From Ensifer adhaerens (GTDB taxonomy: Bacteria; Pseudomonadota; Alphaproteobacteria; Rhizobiales; Rhizobiaceae): DNA of 64,000 nt. Below the pieces are notes generated by a model that had not been told where the DNA came from, ran no database searches, and saw only the letters and a list, made by a program, of their open reading frames with translations. The stretch spans positions 1-64,000 of the forward strand of contig NZ_LGAP01000019.1 in assembly GCF_001270265.1 (NCBI RefSeq), in the 5' to 3' direction. Each line of letters starts with the position of its first letter. The stretch's first letter is position 1. Both the position numbers and the translations under genes were made by a program. Below, piece by piece: positions 7,951-16,887 of the stretch.

Positions 7951-8985
7951 ATGGGTTTCAAGATTGCAGTCGCAGGCGCCACCGGCAATGTCGGCCGGGA
8001 GATGCTGAACATCCTTTCGGAACGCGGCTTTCCCGCCGATGAAGTGGTCGCCCTGGCTTCCGCTCGTTCCCAGGGCACGGAAGTTTCCTTCGGCGACAAG
8101 ACGCTCAAGGTCAAGAACCTCGAAAACTACGATTTCTCCGATACCGATATCTGCCTGATGTCGGCCGGCGGCGCGGTATCGCTGAAGTATTCGCCGAAGA
8201 TCGGCCAGCAGGGTTGCGTCGTCATCGACAACTCCTCGGCCTGGCGCTACGACGCCGAAGTGCCGCTGATCGTGCCGGAAGTGAACCCGGACGCGATCTC
8301 GCTCTTCACCAAGAAGAACATCATCGCCAACCCGAATTGCTCGACCGCTCAGCTCGTCGTCGCGCTGAAGCCGCTGCACGACCACGCCAAGATCAAGCGC
8401 GTCGTGGTTTCGACCTACCAGTCGGTTTCCGGCGCGGGCAAGGACGGCATGGATGAACTCTTCAACCAGACCCGTGCGGTCTTTGTTGCCGACCCGATCG
8501 AATCGAAGAAGTTCACCAAGCGCATCGCCTTCAACGTCATTCCGCACATCGACGTCTTCATGGAAGACGGCTACACCAAGGAAGAGTGGAAGGTTCTGGC
8601 CGAAACCAAGAAGATGCTGGATCCGAAGATCAAGGTGACCTGCACTGCCGTGCGCGTTCCTGTTTTCATCGGCCATTCGGAATCGGTCAACATCGAGTTC
8701 GAAAACGAGATCACCGCTGACGAGGCGCGCGACATCCTGCGCGAAGCACCGGGTTGCCTGGTCGTCGACAAGCACGAGAACGGCGGCTACGTCACGCCTT
8801 ACGAGTGCGCCGGCGAAGACGCGACCTACATCTCGCGCATCCGCGAAGACGCAACCGTCGAAAACGGCCTCAACATCTGGGTCGTTTCCGACAACCTGCG
8901 CAAGGGTGCTGCACTCAACGCGATTCAGATCGCCGAGTTGCTGATCAACCGCGGTCTGATCCGCGCCAAGAAGCAGGCCGCCTGA
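7951..8985 (+). CDS. asd: Aspartate-semialdehyde dehydrogenase
   Basis: This 344-residue cytoplasmic enzyme reduces beta-aspartyl phosphate to aspartate semialdehyde with NADPH, for Lys/DAP, Met and Thr. GATGNVGREM near residue 10 is the NADP-binding turn, NPNCSTAQ holds the catalytic Cys (~130), and RVPVFIGHSE holds the catalytic His (~240). Length is normal for the family. The start follows AAAGAGAG. Its 389-base upstream gap (to the phosphatase start) carries a promoter, a mini-ORF and hairpins, described separately. A terminator follows. Confidence 0.95.
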   Translation: MGFKIAVAGATGNVGREMLNILSERGFPADEVVALASARSQGTEVSFGDKTLKVKNLENYDFSDTDICLMSAGGAVSLKYSPKIGQQGCVVIDNSSAWRYDAEVPLIVPEVNPDAISLFTKKNIIANPNCSTAQLVVALKPLHDHAKIKRVVVSTYQSVSGAGKDGMDELFNQTRAVFVADPIESKKFTKRIAFNVIPHIDVFMEDGYTKEEWKVLAETKKMLDPKIKVTCTAVRVPVFIGHSESVNIEFENEITADEARDILREAPGCLVVDKHENGGYVTPYECAGEDATYISRIREDATVENGLNIWVVSDNLRKGAALNAIQIAELLINRGLIRAKKQAA

Positions 8986-9012
8986 ACGAACAGGCGGTAA
9001 AGCGCAAATAAG

Positions 9013-9050
9013 AACCCCGCCTGGCCCGTTATCGGCCTGCGGGGTTTCCT
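9013..9050 (+). terminator. Terminator of asd
   Basis: AACCCCGC (9013-9020) pairs with GCGGGGTT (9039-9046), with an inner GGCC/GGCC pairing, followed by TTCCTGTTT. It begins 28 bases after the asd stop. Confidence 0.7.
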
Positions 9051-9079
9051 GTTTCACGGGTCCGTGTGAAAAATTGATC

Positions 9080-9095
9080 GGATTCACGTGAAACC
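9080..9095. other. Degenerate parS-like palindrome
   Basis: GGATTCACGTGAAACC matches the ParB site TGTTTCACGTGAAACA at 13 of 16 positions with the CACGTG core intact. It lies in the asd-transglycosylase gap, about 28 kb from parAB. It may bind ParB weakly. Confidence 0.45.
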
Positions 9096-9193
9096 ATTAG
9101 GGAATTTCCGCCCATGAGGGGCGGGTGACAGAGCCGGCGACGGCTGGCATCTTTCGTAACGGCAACCAGATTCGGGCAATGACGGGGTATTTC

Positions 9194-10015
9194 ATGCACA
9201 CGGCAAAGTGCGTAGCGATTGGGCTTGCGGCCCTGATTTCAACGGCGATCCTTCCGGCGACCGCTTCGGCGGCACAGTGCGGCAACGACGGCAGCGGTTT
9301 TGCAGCCTGGATGACGCAGTTCAAGCAGGAAGCCGCCGGCAACGGCATCAGCCCTGCAGTGCTCGACAAGGCGCTCTCCGGCGTTTCGTACAACAAGGCG
9401 ACGATCCGCGCCGACCGTGGCCAGAAGAGCTTCAAGCTCTCGCTCAGCCAGTTCATGCAGAAGCGCGGCGGCCAGACGATCATTTCGCGCGGCAAGAAGA
9501 TGAAGGCCCAAAACGCGGCGCTCTTTAACAGCATCGAGCAGCGCTACGGCGTGCCGGCCGGCCCGCTGATCGCCATCTGGGGCATGGAAACCGGCTTCGG
9601 CGGCTTCATGGGCAAGGAGCATACGCTCTCTGCCGTTTCGACGCTCGCCTATGACTGCCGCCGCTCCGACTACTTCACCAACCAGCTCTACGCGGCACTG
9701 CAACTCGTCCAGCGCGGCGATCTCAGCCCGGCTGCACGGGGTGCTGCCCATGGTGAAATCGGACAGACCCAGTTCCTTCCGGCCAACGTGCTGAAATTCG
9801 GCGTCGACGGCGACGGCAACGGCCATATCGACATGGTTCGTTCGAAGGCGGACGCGCTTGCTTCGACCGCCAACTTCCTGCGTGGACACGGCTGGCAGCC
9901 GGGCGCTGGATATCAGCCGGGACAGGCGAATTTCGGCGCGATCCAGGGTTGGAACGCCGCCAGCGTCTACCAGCAGGCCATCGCCATCATCGGCACGGAA
10001 ATCGACGGCGACTGA
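9194..10015 (+). CDS. Lytic murein transglycosylase (MltB/SLT_2 type)
   Basis: This 273-residue exported protein has a signal peptide ending ATASA-AQC. The SLT_2 domain fills the rest: the catalytic Glu is in IWGMETGFGGF, and GEIGQTQFLPANVLKFGVDGDGNG is the family's conserved substrate-groove segment. It cleaves the MurNAc-GlcNAc bond of peptidoglycan to the 1,6-anhydro product in the periplasm. No peptidoglycan-binding domain follows, as in the short alphaproteobacterial forms. The start is uncertain: 9194 has ACGGGG upstream, while an ATG at 9179 would add MTGYF; neither changes the mature protein. A terminator follows. Confidence 0.85.
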   Translation: MHTAKCVAIGLAALISTAILPATASAAQCGNDGSGFAAWMTQFKQEAAGNGISPAVLDKALSGVSYNKATIRADRGQKSFKLSLSQFMQKRGGQTIISRGKKMKAQNAALFNSIEQRYGVPAGPLIAIWGMETGFGGFMGKEHTLSAVSTLAYDCRRSDYFTNQLYAALQLVQRGDLSPAARGAAHGEIGQTQFLPANVLKFGVDGDGNGHIDMVRSKADALASTANFLRGHGWQPGAGYQPGQANFGAIQGWNAASVYQQAIAIIGTEIDGD

Positions 10016-10044
10016 TCGCCACGATCAGAGATTTGCAGATGACG

Positions 10045-10073
10045 AAGCCCGGTTCGAAAGGACCGGGCTTTTT
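10045..10073 (+). terminator. Terminator of the lytic transglycosylase gene
   Basis: AAGCCCGGT (10045-10053) pairs perfectly with ACCGGGCTT (10062-10070), followed by TTT. It lies between two convergent genes. Confidence 0.85.
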
Positions 10074-10085
10074 CGTTGATGTCGA

Positions 10086-10733
10086 TCACATGCCGGGACG
10101 GGCAAAATCGCCGGTCTTCGGATCCATCACCCAGAGCTCGCCGGTTGAGATGTCGAACCAGGCACCGTGAAGCTGGAGCTTGCCCTTCGATTCGAGAATT
10201 TGAACGCAGGGGAAGGTGCGCAGATTGGCGATCGAGTTTCGGATCGAGACCCGTTCCAGCGCCCGCTGCCGCTCGGCCTGGGTCATCACGTCGTTGCTCT
10301 GGATCTGCTCGGCGGACGGCTTCAAGAGGTTCATCCAGCGGCCGATGAAATCACCCGGCGACAAGGGCTCGGCATCCAGGTCGAGTGCAGCCTTGATGCC
10401 GCCGCAGCGGCCATGGCCCATGACGACGATGTCGCTGACGCGCAACGACTGGACCGCAAATTCCAGAGCTGCCGACGTCGAATGGTAGTGACCGTCGGGC
10501 TCGTAGGGCGGCATGAGATTGGCGACGTTGCGCACGACGAAGAGCTCGCCCGGACCGCTGTCGAAGATCGTCTCGGGCGCTGCCCGGGAGTCACAACAGG
10601 CGATGACCATGGTCTTGGGTTTCTGCCCGCTGTCCGCCAATGTCTTGTAACGCTGCTGCTGTTCACTGAAACGACCGCTCATAAAGTTGCGATAGCCGTT
10701 CAGAAGGTGGTCCGGAAAACGCTGCATATCCAT
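10086..10733 (-). CDS. Beta-class carbonic anhydrase
   Basis: This 215-residue cytoplasmic zinc enzyme interconverts CO2 and bicarbonate. The zinc and catalytic residues are visible: CCDSR near residue 46 (Cys ligand, Asp-Arg dyad) and MGHGRCGG near 105 (His and Cys ligands). RNVANLMPPY and HSTSAALEFAV are conserved family segments. Length is normal. It is a single leftward gene; the gap to pdxY downstream of the latter's stop is 69 bases, so the two may share a transcript. Confidence 0.92.
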   Translation of the reverse strand: MDMQRFPDHLLNGYRNFMSGRFSEQQQRYKTLADSGQKPKTMVIACCDSRAAPETIFDSGPGELFVVRNVANLMPPYEPDGHYHSTSAALEFAVQSLRVSDIVVMGHGRCGGIKAALDLDAEPLSPGDFIGRWMNLLKPSAEQIQSNDVMTQAERQRALERVSIRNSIANLRTFPCVQILESKGKLQLHGAWFDISTGELWVMDPKTGDFARPGM

Positions 10734-10802
10734 CGGTTACCCCGCTGCTGTCGAGAGTTCAATCCACCAAGCCGTCCGACGGCGTGCCGTGAACAGCTTC
10801 TT

Positions 10803-11684
10803 CTATTTCCGGCGCATCTGGCTCGGATGCAGCAGGCGCCGCATCTGCACCATCGCCATCGGCGTCGAGAGGCTCGACGCATCCTGTTCGAGCGTCAGTT
10901 CATCGGCGCCGCGCTTGACCGTGCGCGCGATAATTTCGAAAACGCTGGCCGTGGCCATCTGGAGCGCGCGCTCCTCGGACAGTCCTTCCAGCAGACGCGC
11001 CAGGAACACCGCCGTCAGCAGGTCGCCCGTGCCGTTCGGCGGGTTCTCGATCAGCCGATGCTCGGCAAGGAGCGCGTGGTTGCCGGAGAGATAGAGGTTT
11101 CCCGTGCCGCCGTTCATCATCGGGATCGCCGAGGTGACGAGCATCCGCGAAGGACCGAGCGCCAGCGCCGCATCAAGAATTGCCGCGTTGGTCTCAAGCG
11201 TCGCGCCGGCCAGCCAGGCCAGTTCGAAGCGGTTGGGCGTGGCGAGGCTTGCAAGCGGCAACAGCCGGTCGCGGATGGCGGTCGCCGTCGCCTCGGGCAC
11301 GTAGAGCCCTTCGGCGTCGCCGATCACCGGGTCGCAGGCGTAGACGAGATCCGGATTGCGGGCGCGCAGGGCGGTGACCAGCCGGGCAACGCCGTCTGCC
11401 TGCCCTGCCGAGCCAAGATAGCCGGAGAGCACCGCCCGAACCTCGCCGGCCCAGGGCGCCTGAGCCAGATCGTCGATCACCGACTGGAACTCCGCGTCGG
11501 GTATCGTGATGCGCGTCGAACGGCCATGGCCAGGATGCCAGGGCAGAATGACGGTCGGCAGAGCCCAGACGGGATGGCCAAGTGTCTCCAGGGCGAAGAC
11601 AACCGCCCGATTGCCGACGGTACCGCGAACCACATGACTAGAAATGACGATGACGGCACCAGGCAAGGAGGGCATTTCGGGCAT
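10803..11684 (-). CDS. pdxY: Pyridoxal kinase
   Basis: This ~293-residue ribokinase-fold enzyme phosphorylates pyridoxal in the PLP salvage pathway. VIVISSHVVRGTVGNRA near the N-terminus is the PdxY/PdxK substrate-binding segment, and NGTGDLLTAVFLARLLEG carries the GTGD anion hole with the catalytic Asp. VYACDPVIGD is the central ribokinase motif. The start is ambiguous: ATG 11684 and ATG 11675 are close, and a GTG at 11720 is also in frame; I use 11684, which has AAGGA at a long spacing. It lies upstream of the carbonic anhydrase gene on the same strand. Confidence 0.88.
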   Translation of the reverse strand: MPEMPSLPGAVIVISSHVVRGTVGNRAVVFALETLGHPVWALPTVILPWHPGHGRSTRITIPDAEFQSVIDDLAQAPWAGEVRAVLSGYLGSAGQADGVARLVTALRARNPDLVYACDPVIGDAEGLYVPEATATAIRDRLLPLASLATPNRFELAWLAGATLETNAAILDAALALGPSRMLVTSAIPMMNGGTGNLYLSGNHALLAEHRLIENPPNGTGDLLTAVFLARLLEGLSEERALQMATASVFEIIARTVKRGADELTLEQDASSLSTPMAMVQMRRLLHPSQMRRK

Positions 11685-11966
11685 CGGCCAGTCCAATCCT
11701 TCGATTTGAACTCTGATCACCGACTGTCACCGCCATGTCAACAGGCGATGGCAGACAGGTTCCGCACAAGCCGCTGGCGTTTTCGTGCTTTTTCATCGAA
11801 ATTCGAGCAATTTTCGCCAATTTGCCTTCGATTTAAATGGATTTAAGCTGTTTTCGCGTGAGATTCTCCGACTTTTGGCTCGTTTTTGCCGAAATCGTCA
11901 TAAAAAGCGGTCGCCATTAGCCATGGTTCTGATAGGGTCTAGCCTATCATGAATGGGAGAAACTTC
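11685..11966. other. Divergent promoter region between pdxY and NAD-GDH
   Basis: A 282-base AT-richer gap with runs such as GATTTAAATGGATTTAA near 11829. It holds a weak Pho-box-like pair (11724-11741) and a perfect inverted repeat next to the gdh start (11930-11949). No small gene is convincing. Confidence 0.6.
11930..11949. repeat. Inverted repeat just upstream of the NAD-GDH start
   Basis: TGATAGG (11930-11936) and CCTATCA (11943-11949) are perfect 7-base arms around GTCTAG. The repeat ends 17 bases before the chosen start codon and just before the ribosome site, a place where an operator or a translation-blocking hairpin could act. Confidence 0.5.
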
Positions 11967-14900
11967 ATGGGCGTGAAATACAATCCGAAGCGGGACAGAC
12001 ACATCGACGCAGCGAAGGCGGCCGCCACCAAACTGGGCTCCGACGCGCTGGCGCCGGAGATCCTCTTCGGCGGGGCCAGCAACGACGACCTCGATCTCTA
12101 TTCGGCGGACATGCTGGCACTGACGGCGGCCCATGCGAGAAGCGAACTCGCACGCTGGGACGGCGGCAAACCTCAGGTTTCGGTTGAAACAGTGGCCGGC
12201 GTCGCGCCTGGCGGCACCGAAGTTTCGATCATTGCGGTCACCGAACACAACATGCCGTTCCTCTATGATTCGGTCATGGGCGAGGTGACGAGCACCCACC
12301 GCGACATCCATCTCGCGATCCATCCCATTCTGGTCCAGGAGCCGGGCAAGCCCATCAAGCTGTTCGATCCGGATGAACCGAGCGATCCTGCGCATCGGAT
12401 CAGCCATATCCAGATCCACCTGAGCAAGTTGACGCCGGCGGAGGCGCAATCGCTGAGCAACCGCATCCGCGACGTGCTCGATCAGGTTCACCAGGCCGTG
12501 CACGACTGGCCGGCAATGACGACACTGCTCGATCAGGCGATGCAGGAGCTCGAGGACTACAACGCCTCGCGCAAGAAGAGCGACCGCGACGAAGCGCTGG
12601 CGTTCCTCCGCTGGCTCAGGGACAACAACTTCACCTTCCTCGGCATGCGCGAATACACCTATTCCGGCAAGGGCGGGAAGGCGACGGTCGAGCGCGGCAA
12701 GGGCAGGGGCCTCGGCATCCTTTCCAATCCCGATGTGCGCGTGCTGCGCCAGGGCCAGGACGCGGTTCTGACCACCCCTGAAATTCTGGCCTTCCTCGAA
12801 AGCCCGGATTTCCTGATCGTCACCAAGGCCAATGTGAAGTCGGTCGTGCACCGCCGCGCCTATATGGATTACATCGGCGTCAAGCGTTTCGATGCCGACG
12901 GCAATGTCGCCGGCGAACTGCGCATCGTCGGCCTGTTCACCTCCTCGGCCTATACCCGCCAGGCTGCGGAAATCCCGCTCTTGCGCCACAAGATCGAGAA
13001 GATCGTCGATCATTTCGGCTACGATCCGCAGAGCCACTCCGGCAAGATGCTGGACAACACGCTGGAATCCTACCCGCGTGACGACCTCTTCCAGATCGAC
13101 GTCGGTCTGCTGGCCGCGTTCTGCGAACAGATCAACGAGCTGGGAGACCGTCCGCGCATCCGCGTTCTGCCGCGCATCGACCATTTCGACCGCTTCGTTT
13201 CGGTCATCGTCTTCGTGCCGCGCGAACAATATGATTCCGATGTTCGCGAGAAGATCGGGGACTATCTGAAGACCGCCTATGACGGCCGCGTTTCGGCCTA
13301 TTACCCGGCCTTCCCCGAAGGCGGCCTGGCGCGCGTGCACTTCATCATCGGCCGCTCCGCTGGCAAGACCCCGCGCATTCCGCAGGCCAAGCTCGAGGAG
13401 GCCGTACGCGGCATCGTCACGCGCTGGATCGATCGCTTCGACCTGCTTGCCCGCAAGGACGGTATAGAGCTCAGCGTTGGCGGAGCCTACCAGGCGGCCT
13501 TCGCACCGGCCGAAGCCTATGCCGATCTCGCCGATATCGCCGCCTGCAAGGCGGAAGATCCGATCCGGATCTCGTTCTACCACTACAACCGTCCGGTCAA
13601 CCGTCCGGACACGGCGGAGCTGAAGATCTTCCACGCCGGCGAGCCCGTATCGCTTTCGCGCCGCGTGCCGCTGCTCGAAAACCTCGGCTTCCGGGTCATA
13701 AGCGAGCAGACCTACGACCTCAACGTCGGCAAGCATGGTGAAGACCAGCGTCTCGTCGTCCTGCACGACATGGAACTGATCCATCGCGACGGCCATGCGC
13801 TCAATCTCGACAAATCGGGCGCAGCGCTCGAGGAAGCCTTCCTCGCCGCCTGGAACGGCACCATCGAGGACGACAACTTCAACAGGCTGATCCTGCTCGC
13901 CGGTCTGAACGCCCGCGAAGTGACGGTGTTGCGCGCCTATGCCCGCTACCTGCGCCAGGCCGGCATCACCTATTCGCAAGGCTATATCGCCGACACGCTG
14001 AACAAATATCCTGATATTGCCGCCGATATCTTCAAGCTGTTCGTGACCCGTATGGACCCGGCGATCGAGGAAAAGCCGCGCGCCAAGAAATGCAACGCCC
14101 TTTTCGCGTCGATCGAGACCGCACTGTCGGCGGTACCGAGCCTCGACGAGGACCGGATCCTGCGCCGCTACGTCAACGCGATCGAGGCGACGCTCCGGAC
14201 CAACTACTTCCAGAAGGACGCTGACGGAAAGCCGCGCGCGGTGCTTGCCTTCAAGCTCGACCCCAAGCAGCTCGAGGGCCTGCCGGAGCCGCGTCCGTTC
14301 CGCGAGATCTTCGTCTACGGCACCGAAGTCGAAGGTGTGCACTTACGCTTCGGCAAGGTCGCCCGTGGCGGTCTTCGCTGGTCCGACCGGGCACAGGACT
14401 ACCGGACTGAAGTGCTGGGCCTGGTGAAGGCGCAGCAGGTCAAGAACGCCGTCATCGTGCCCGTCGGCGCCAAGGGTGGCTTCTATCCGAAGCAGCTGCC
14501 GGTCGGCGGCAGCCGCGACGAGGTGTTCAAGGCCGGTACCGAGGCCTACAAAACCTTTATCCGCACCATGCTGTCGGTCACCGACAACATCGTCGGCCAG
14601 GATGTCGTGCCGCCGGCCGACACCCTGCGCCGCGACGGTGACGATCCCTATTTCGTCGTCGCCGCCGACAAGGGCACCGCCACCTTCTCCGACACCGCCA
14701 ACGGCCTCGCCCAGGAAGCGGGATTCTGGCTGGACGACGCGTTCGCTTCGGGCGGATCGGCCGGCTACGACCACAAGAAGATGGGCATCACCGCGCGGGG
14801 CGCCTGGGAAACCGTCAAGCGGCACTTCCGCGAGATGGACATCGACATCCAGACGACGCCCTTCACCGTCGCCGGCGTCGGCGACATGTCGGGCGACGTG

Positions 14901-16760
14901 TTCGGCAACGGCATGCTGCTTTCCGAAAAGATCCGTCTGCTTGCGGCCTTCGACCACCGCGACATCTTCATCGATCCGGCAGCGGATACCGATGTTTCCT
15001 TCGCCGAGCGCAAGCGCATGTTCGCCCTGCCGCGCTCGAGCTGGCAGGACTATGATCGCAAGACGCTTTCCGAAGGCGGCATGATCATTTCCCGCGCCGA
15101 AAAATCGGTGACGCTGACACCGGAAGCCATGGCTGCGATCGGCATCGACAAGCAAAAGGCCACGCCGTTCGAGATCATGAACGCGATCCTGAAGAGCCAG
15201 GTGGATCTCCTCTGGTTCGGCGGTATCGGTACCTATGTGCGCGGCAGCAACGAGACGGATGCAGAAGTCGGCGACCGCGCCAATGACGCGATCCGCGTGA
15301 CCGCCGAAGAGGTTCGTTCCCGTGTCATCGGCGAGGGCGCAAATCTCGGTGTCACGCAGAAGGGCCGTATCGGCTTCGGCCTGAACGGCGGCCGCTGCAA
15401 CTCCGACGCCATCGACAACTCGGCGGGCGTCAACTCGTCCGACGTCGAGGTCAATATCAAGATCGCACTGGCCTCCGCGATGCGCGACGGTCGCCTGACA
15501 CGCCAGAAGCGCAACACGCTGCTGGCGTCGATGACCGAGGAAGTCGGCCATCTCGTGCTGCGCAACAACTATGAGCAGTCTCTGGCGATCTCGCTCACCG
15601 AGCTGCAGGGTGCCGGCAACCGGACGACCCTCGGCCGCCTGATGACGCGGCTCGAGGCCGACGGCCATCTCAACCGCAAGGTCGAGACGCTACCGACCGA
15701 CCAGGCCATGACCGAGCGCTATCAGGCGGGCAAGCCACTGACGCGCGCGGAGATTGGCGTGCTGCTCTCCTACTCGAAGCTGGTGCTGTTCGACGAGCTG
15801 ATCGCCAGCGCGCTTCCCGACGACCCGTATTTCACGACGACGCTGGAACGCTACTTTCCGGGCAAGATGCGCAAGGCCTATGCCGGCGACATCCACGGCC
15901 ACCGGCTGCGCCGCGAGATCATCGCGACGGTGCTGGCCAACGAAACCATCAATCGCGGCGGCCCCGCCTTCGTTTCGACCTTGACGGACGCGACCGGCTT
16001 CCTCTCGGCAGACGTCGTCAAGGCGGCGGTTCTGGCACTTGACGGCTTCGATCTGCCGCGGATCTATGACGAGATCGACGCTCTGGACAACCGCATCAGC
16101 GGCGTCCTCCAGAACGCGCTCTATCAGGAAGTTGGGCGCATCTTCGCGCTTGTCACGGAGCGGGTATTGCGCACCCACGCGGCAACGGGCTCGGTCTCCG
16201 AGGCCGTGACGCGTCTGCGCGACGGGCTGCAGAAGCTCCGCGGTACCATGCGCACCGCGATTTCGGGCGAAACCGCCGACGAGGCTCGGACAAAGACCGC
16301 CGCCTTCGTCGAGGGTGGCGTGCCGGAAAAACTGGCGGACGAGATCTCGGAACTCGCGCTGATGACTCTCGTGCCGGAAATCATGCAGATCGCCGCTGAA
16401 ACCGGCGAAACGCTGAGCCGCACGGCGCAGGGCTATTTTGCCGTCACGGAAACGCTGCGGGTCAACCGCCTTCTGGCGGCGGCCGATCGTGTACCGGCGA
16501 GCGAGCAGTTCGAGGCAATGGCGCTGTCGCGCGCGGTCTCCGATATTGCCGGCGCCCGACGCGACATCACGGCAGCGGCCTTGCGCGAGCAGAAGAGCGA
16601 GCGCAATCCGGTCCAGGCCTGGCAGGAAAACGACCGCGAACGCGTTTCACGCGCCGGCGGCCAACTGACGCTCCTGACCGAGAAGGGCGAGACCACGCTT
16701 GCCAAGATTACCGTTGCGGCGGGTCTGCTCAACGACCTTGCACGCGGCAGGGCGAAATGA
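11967..16760 (+). CDS. NAD-specific glutamate dehydrogenase, large (180-kDa) class
   Basis: This 1597-residue enzyme deaminates glutamate to 2-oxoglutarate and ammonia with NAD. It has long regulatory N-terminal domains (ACT-like segments through ~residue 700), then the catalytic core with RGGLRWSDR near 800, KGGFYPKQLP near 835 (substrate Lys) and GVGDMSGDVFGNGM near 970 (dinucleotide fold), and a helical C-terminal domain. Length fits the ~1600-residue family. ATG 11967 is preferred over ATG 11949 because GGGAGA lies 6 bases upstream and MGVKYNPK is the usual N-terminus. It stands alone; a pair of hairpins separates it from the transporter downstream. Large antisense frames over it are composition artefacts. 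Confidence 0.95.
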   Translation: MGVKYNPKRDRHIDAAKAAATKLGSDALAPEILFGGASNDDLDLYSADMLALTAAHARSELARWDGGKPQVSVETVAGVAPGGTEVSIIAVTEHNMPFLYDSVMGEVTSTHRDIHLAIHPILVQEPGKPIKLFDPDEPSDPAHRISHIQIHLSKLTPAEAQSLSNRIRDVLDQVHQAVHDWPAMTTLLDQAMQELEDYNASRKKSDRDEALAFLRWLRDNNFTFLGMREYTYSGKGGKATVERGKGRGLGILSNPDVRVLRQGQDAVLTTPEILAFLESPDFLIVTKANVKSVVHRRAYMDYIGVKRFDADGNVAGELRIVGLFTSSAYTRQAAEIPLLRHKIEKIVDHFGYDPQSHSGKMLDNTLESYPRDDLFQIDVGLLAAFCEQINELGDRPRIRVLPRIDHFDRFVSVIVFVPREQYDSDVREKIGDYLKTAYDGRVSAYYPAFPEGGLARVHFIIGRSAGKTPRIPQAKLEEAVRGIVTRWIDRFDLLARKDGIELSVGGAYQAAFAPAEAYADLADIAACKAEDPIRISFYHYNRPVNRPDTAELKIFHAGEPVSLSRRVPLLENLGFRVISEQTYDLNVGKHGEDQRLVVLHDMELIHRDGHALNLDKSGAALEEAFLAAWNGTIEDDNFNRLILLAGLNAREVTVLRAYARYLRQAGITYSQGYIADTLNKYPDIAADIFKLFVTRMDPAIEEKPRAKKCNALFASIETALSAVPSLDEDRILRRYVNAIEATLRTNYFQKDADGKPRAVLAFKLDPKQLEGLPEPRPFREIFVYGTEVEGVHLRFGKVARGGLRWSDRAQDYRTEVLGLVKAQQVKNAVIVPVGAKGGFYPKQLPVGGSRDEVFKAGTEAYKTFIRTMLSVTDNIVGQDVVPPADTLRRDGDDPYFVVAADKGTATFSDTANGLAQEAGFWLDDAFASGGSAGYDHKKMGITARGAWETVKRHFREMDIDIQTTPFTVAGVGDMSGDVFGNGMLLSEKIRLLAAFDHRDIFIDPAADTDVSFAERKRMFALPRSSWQDYDRKTLSEGGMIISRAEKSVTLTPEAMAAIGIDKQKATPFEIMNAILKSQVDLLWFGGIGTYVRGSNETDAEVGDRANDAIRVTAEEVRSRVIGEGANLGVTQKGRIGFGLNGGRCNSDAIDNSAGVNSSDVEVNIKIALASAMRDGRLTRQKRNTLLASMTEEVGHLVLRNNYEQSLAISLTELQGAGNRTTLGRLMTRLEADGHLNRKVETLPTDQAMTERYQAGKPLTRAEIGVLLSYSKLVLFDELIASALPDDPYFTTTLERYFPGKMRKAYAGDIHGHRLRREIIATVLANETINRGGPAFVSTLTDATGFLSADVVKAAVLALDGFDLPRIYDEIDALDNRISGVLQNALYQEVGRIFALVTERVLRTHAATGSVSEAVTRLRDGLQKLRGTMRTAISGETADEARTKTAAFVEGGVPEKLADEISELALMTLVPEIMQIAAETGETLSRTAQGYFAVTETLRVNRLLAAADRVPASEQFEAMALSRAVSDIAGARRDITAAALREQKSERNPVQAWQENDRERVSRAGGQLTLLTEKGETTLAKITVAAGLLNDLARGRAK

Positions 16761-16788
16761 CACAGTCCGCCCCGGGCTAGCCCGTTTG

Positions 16789-16808
16789 GACCGGAGGACC
16801 CTCCGGTC
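16789..16808 (+). terminator. Perfect hairpin after NAD-GDH
   Basis: GACCGGAGG (16789-16797) and CCTCCGGTC (16800-16808) are perfect complements with a 2-base centre. It sits 28 bases after the gdh stop. There is no T run, so termination would be inefficient or Rho-assisted. Confidence 0.5.
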
Positions 16809-16835
16809 TCGATGAGCGAGAAATCACGATCTTTC

Positions 16836-16867
16836 TGCGCCGCGCGTTCACTTGAACGCACGGCGCA
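16836..16867 (+). repeat. Long hairpin in the NAD-GDH/UMF1 gap
   Basis: TGCGCCG-C-GCGTTC (16836-16849) pairs with GAACGC-A-CGGCGCA (16854-16867): 13 base pairs with one mismatch and a 4-base loop. It ends 9 bases before the ribosome site of the next gene, so it may modulate its translation or stabilise the upstream mRNA. Confidence 0.5.
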
Positions 16868-16887
16868 GTCATTTCCGGGAGGGGCAA

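Noticed and set aside
11898-14342. An 814-codon open frame antisense to NAD-GDH
   Set aside because: Its sequence is the low-information, Arg/Asp/Gly/Val-rich type expected opposite a high-GC gene; it has no domain and the plus-strand gene is certain. Similar long shadows lie opposite the MFS, phosphatase, acs and uxaA genes.
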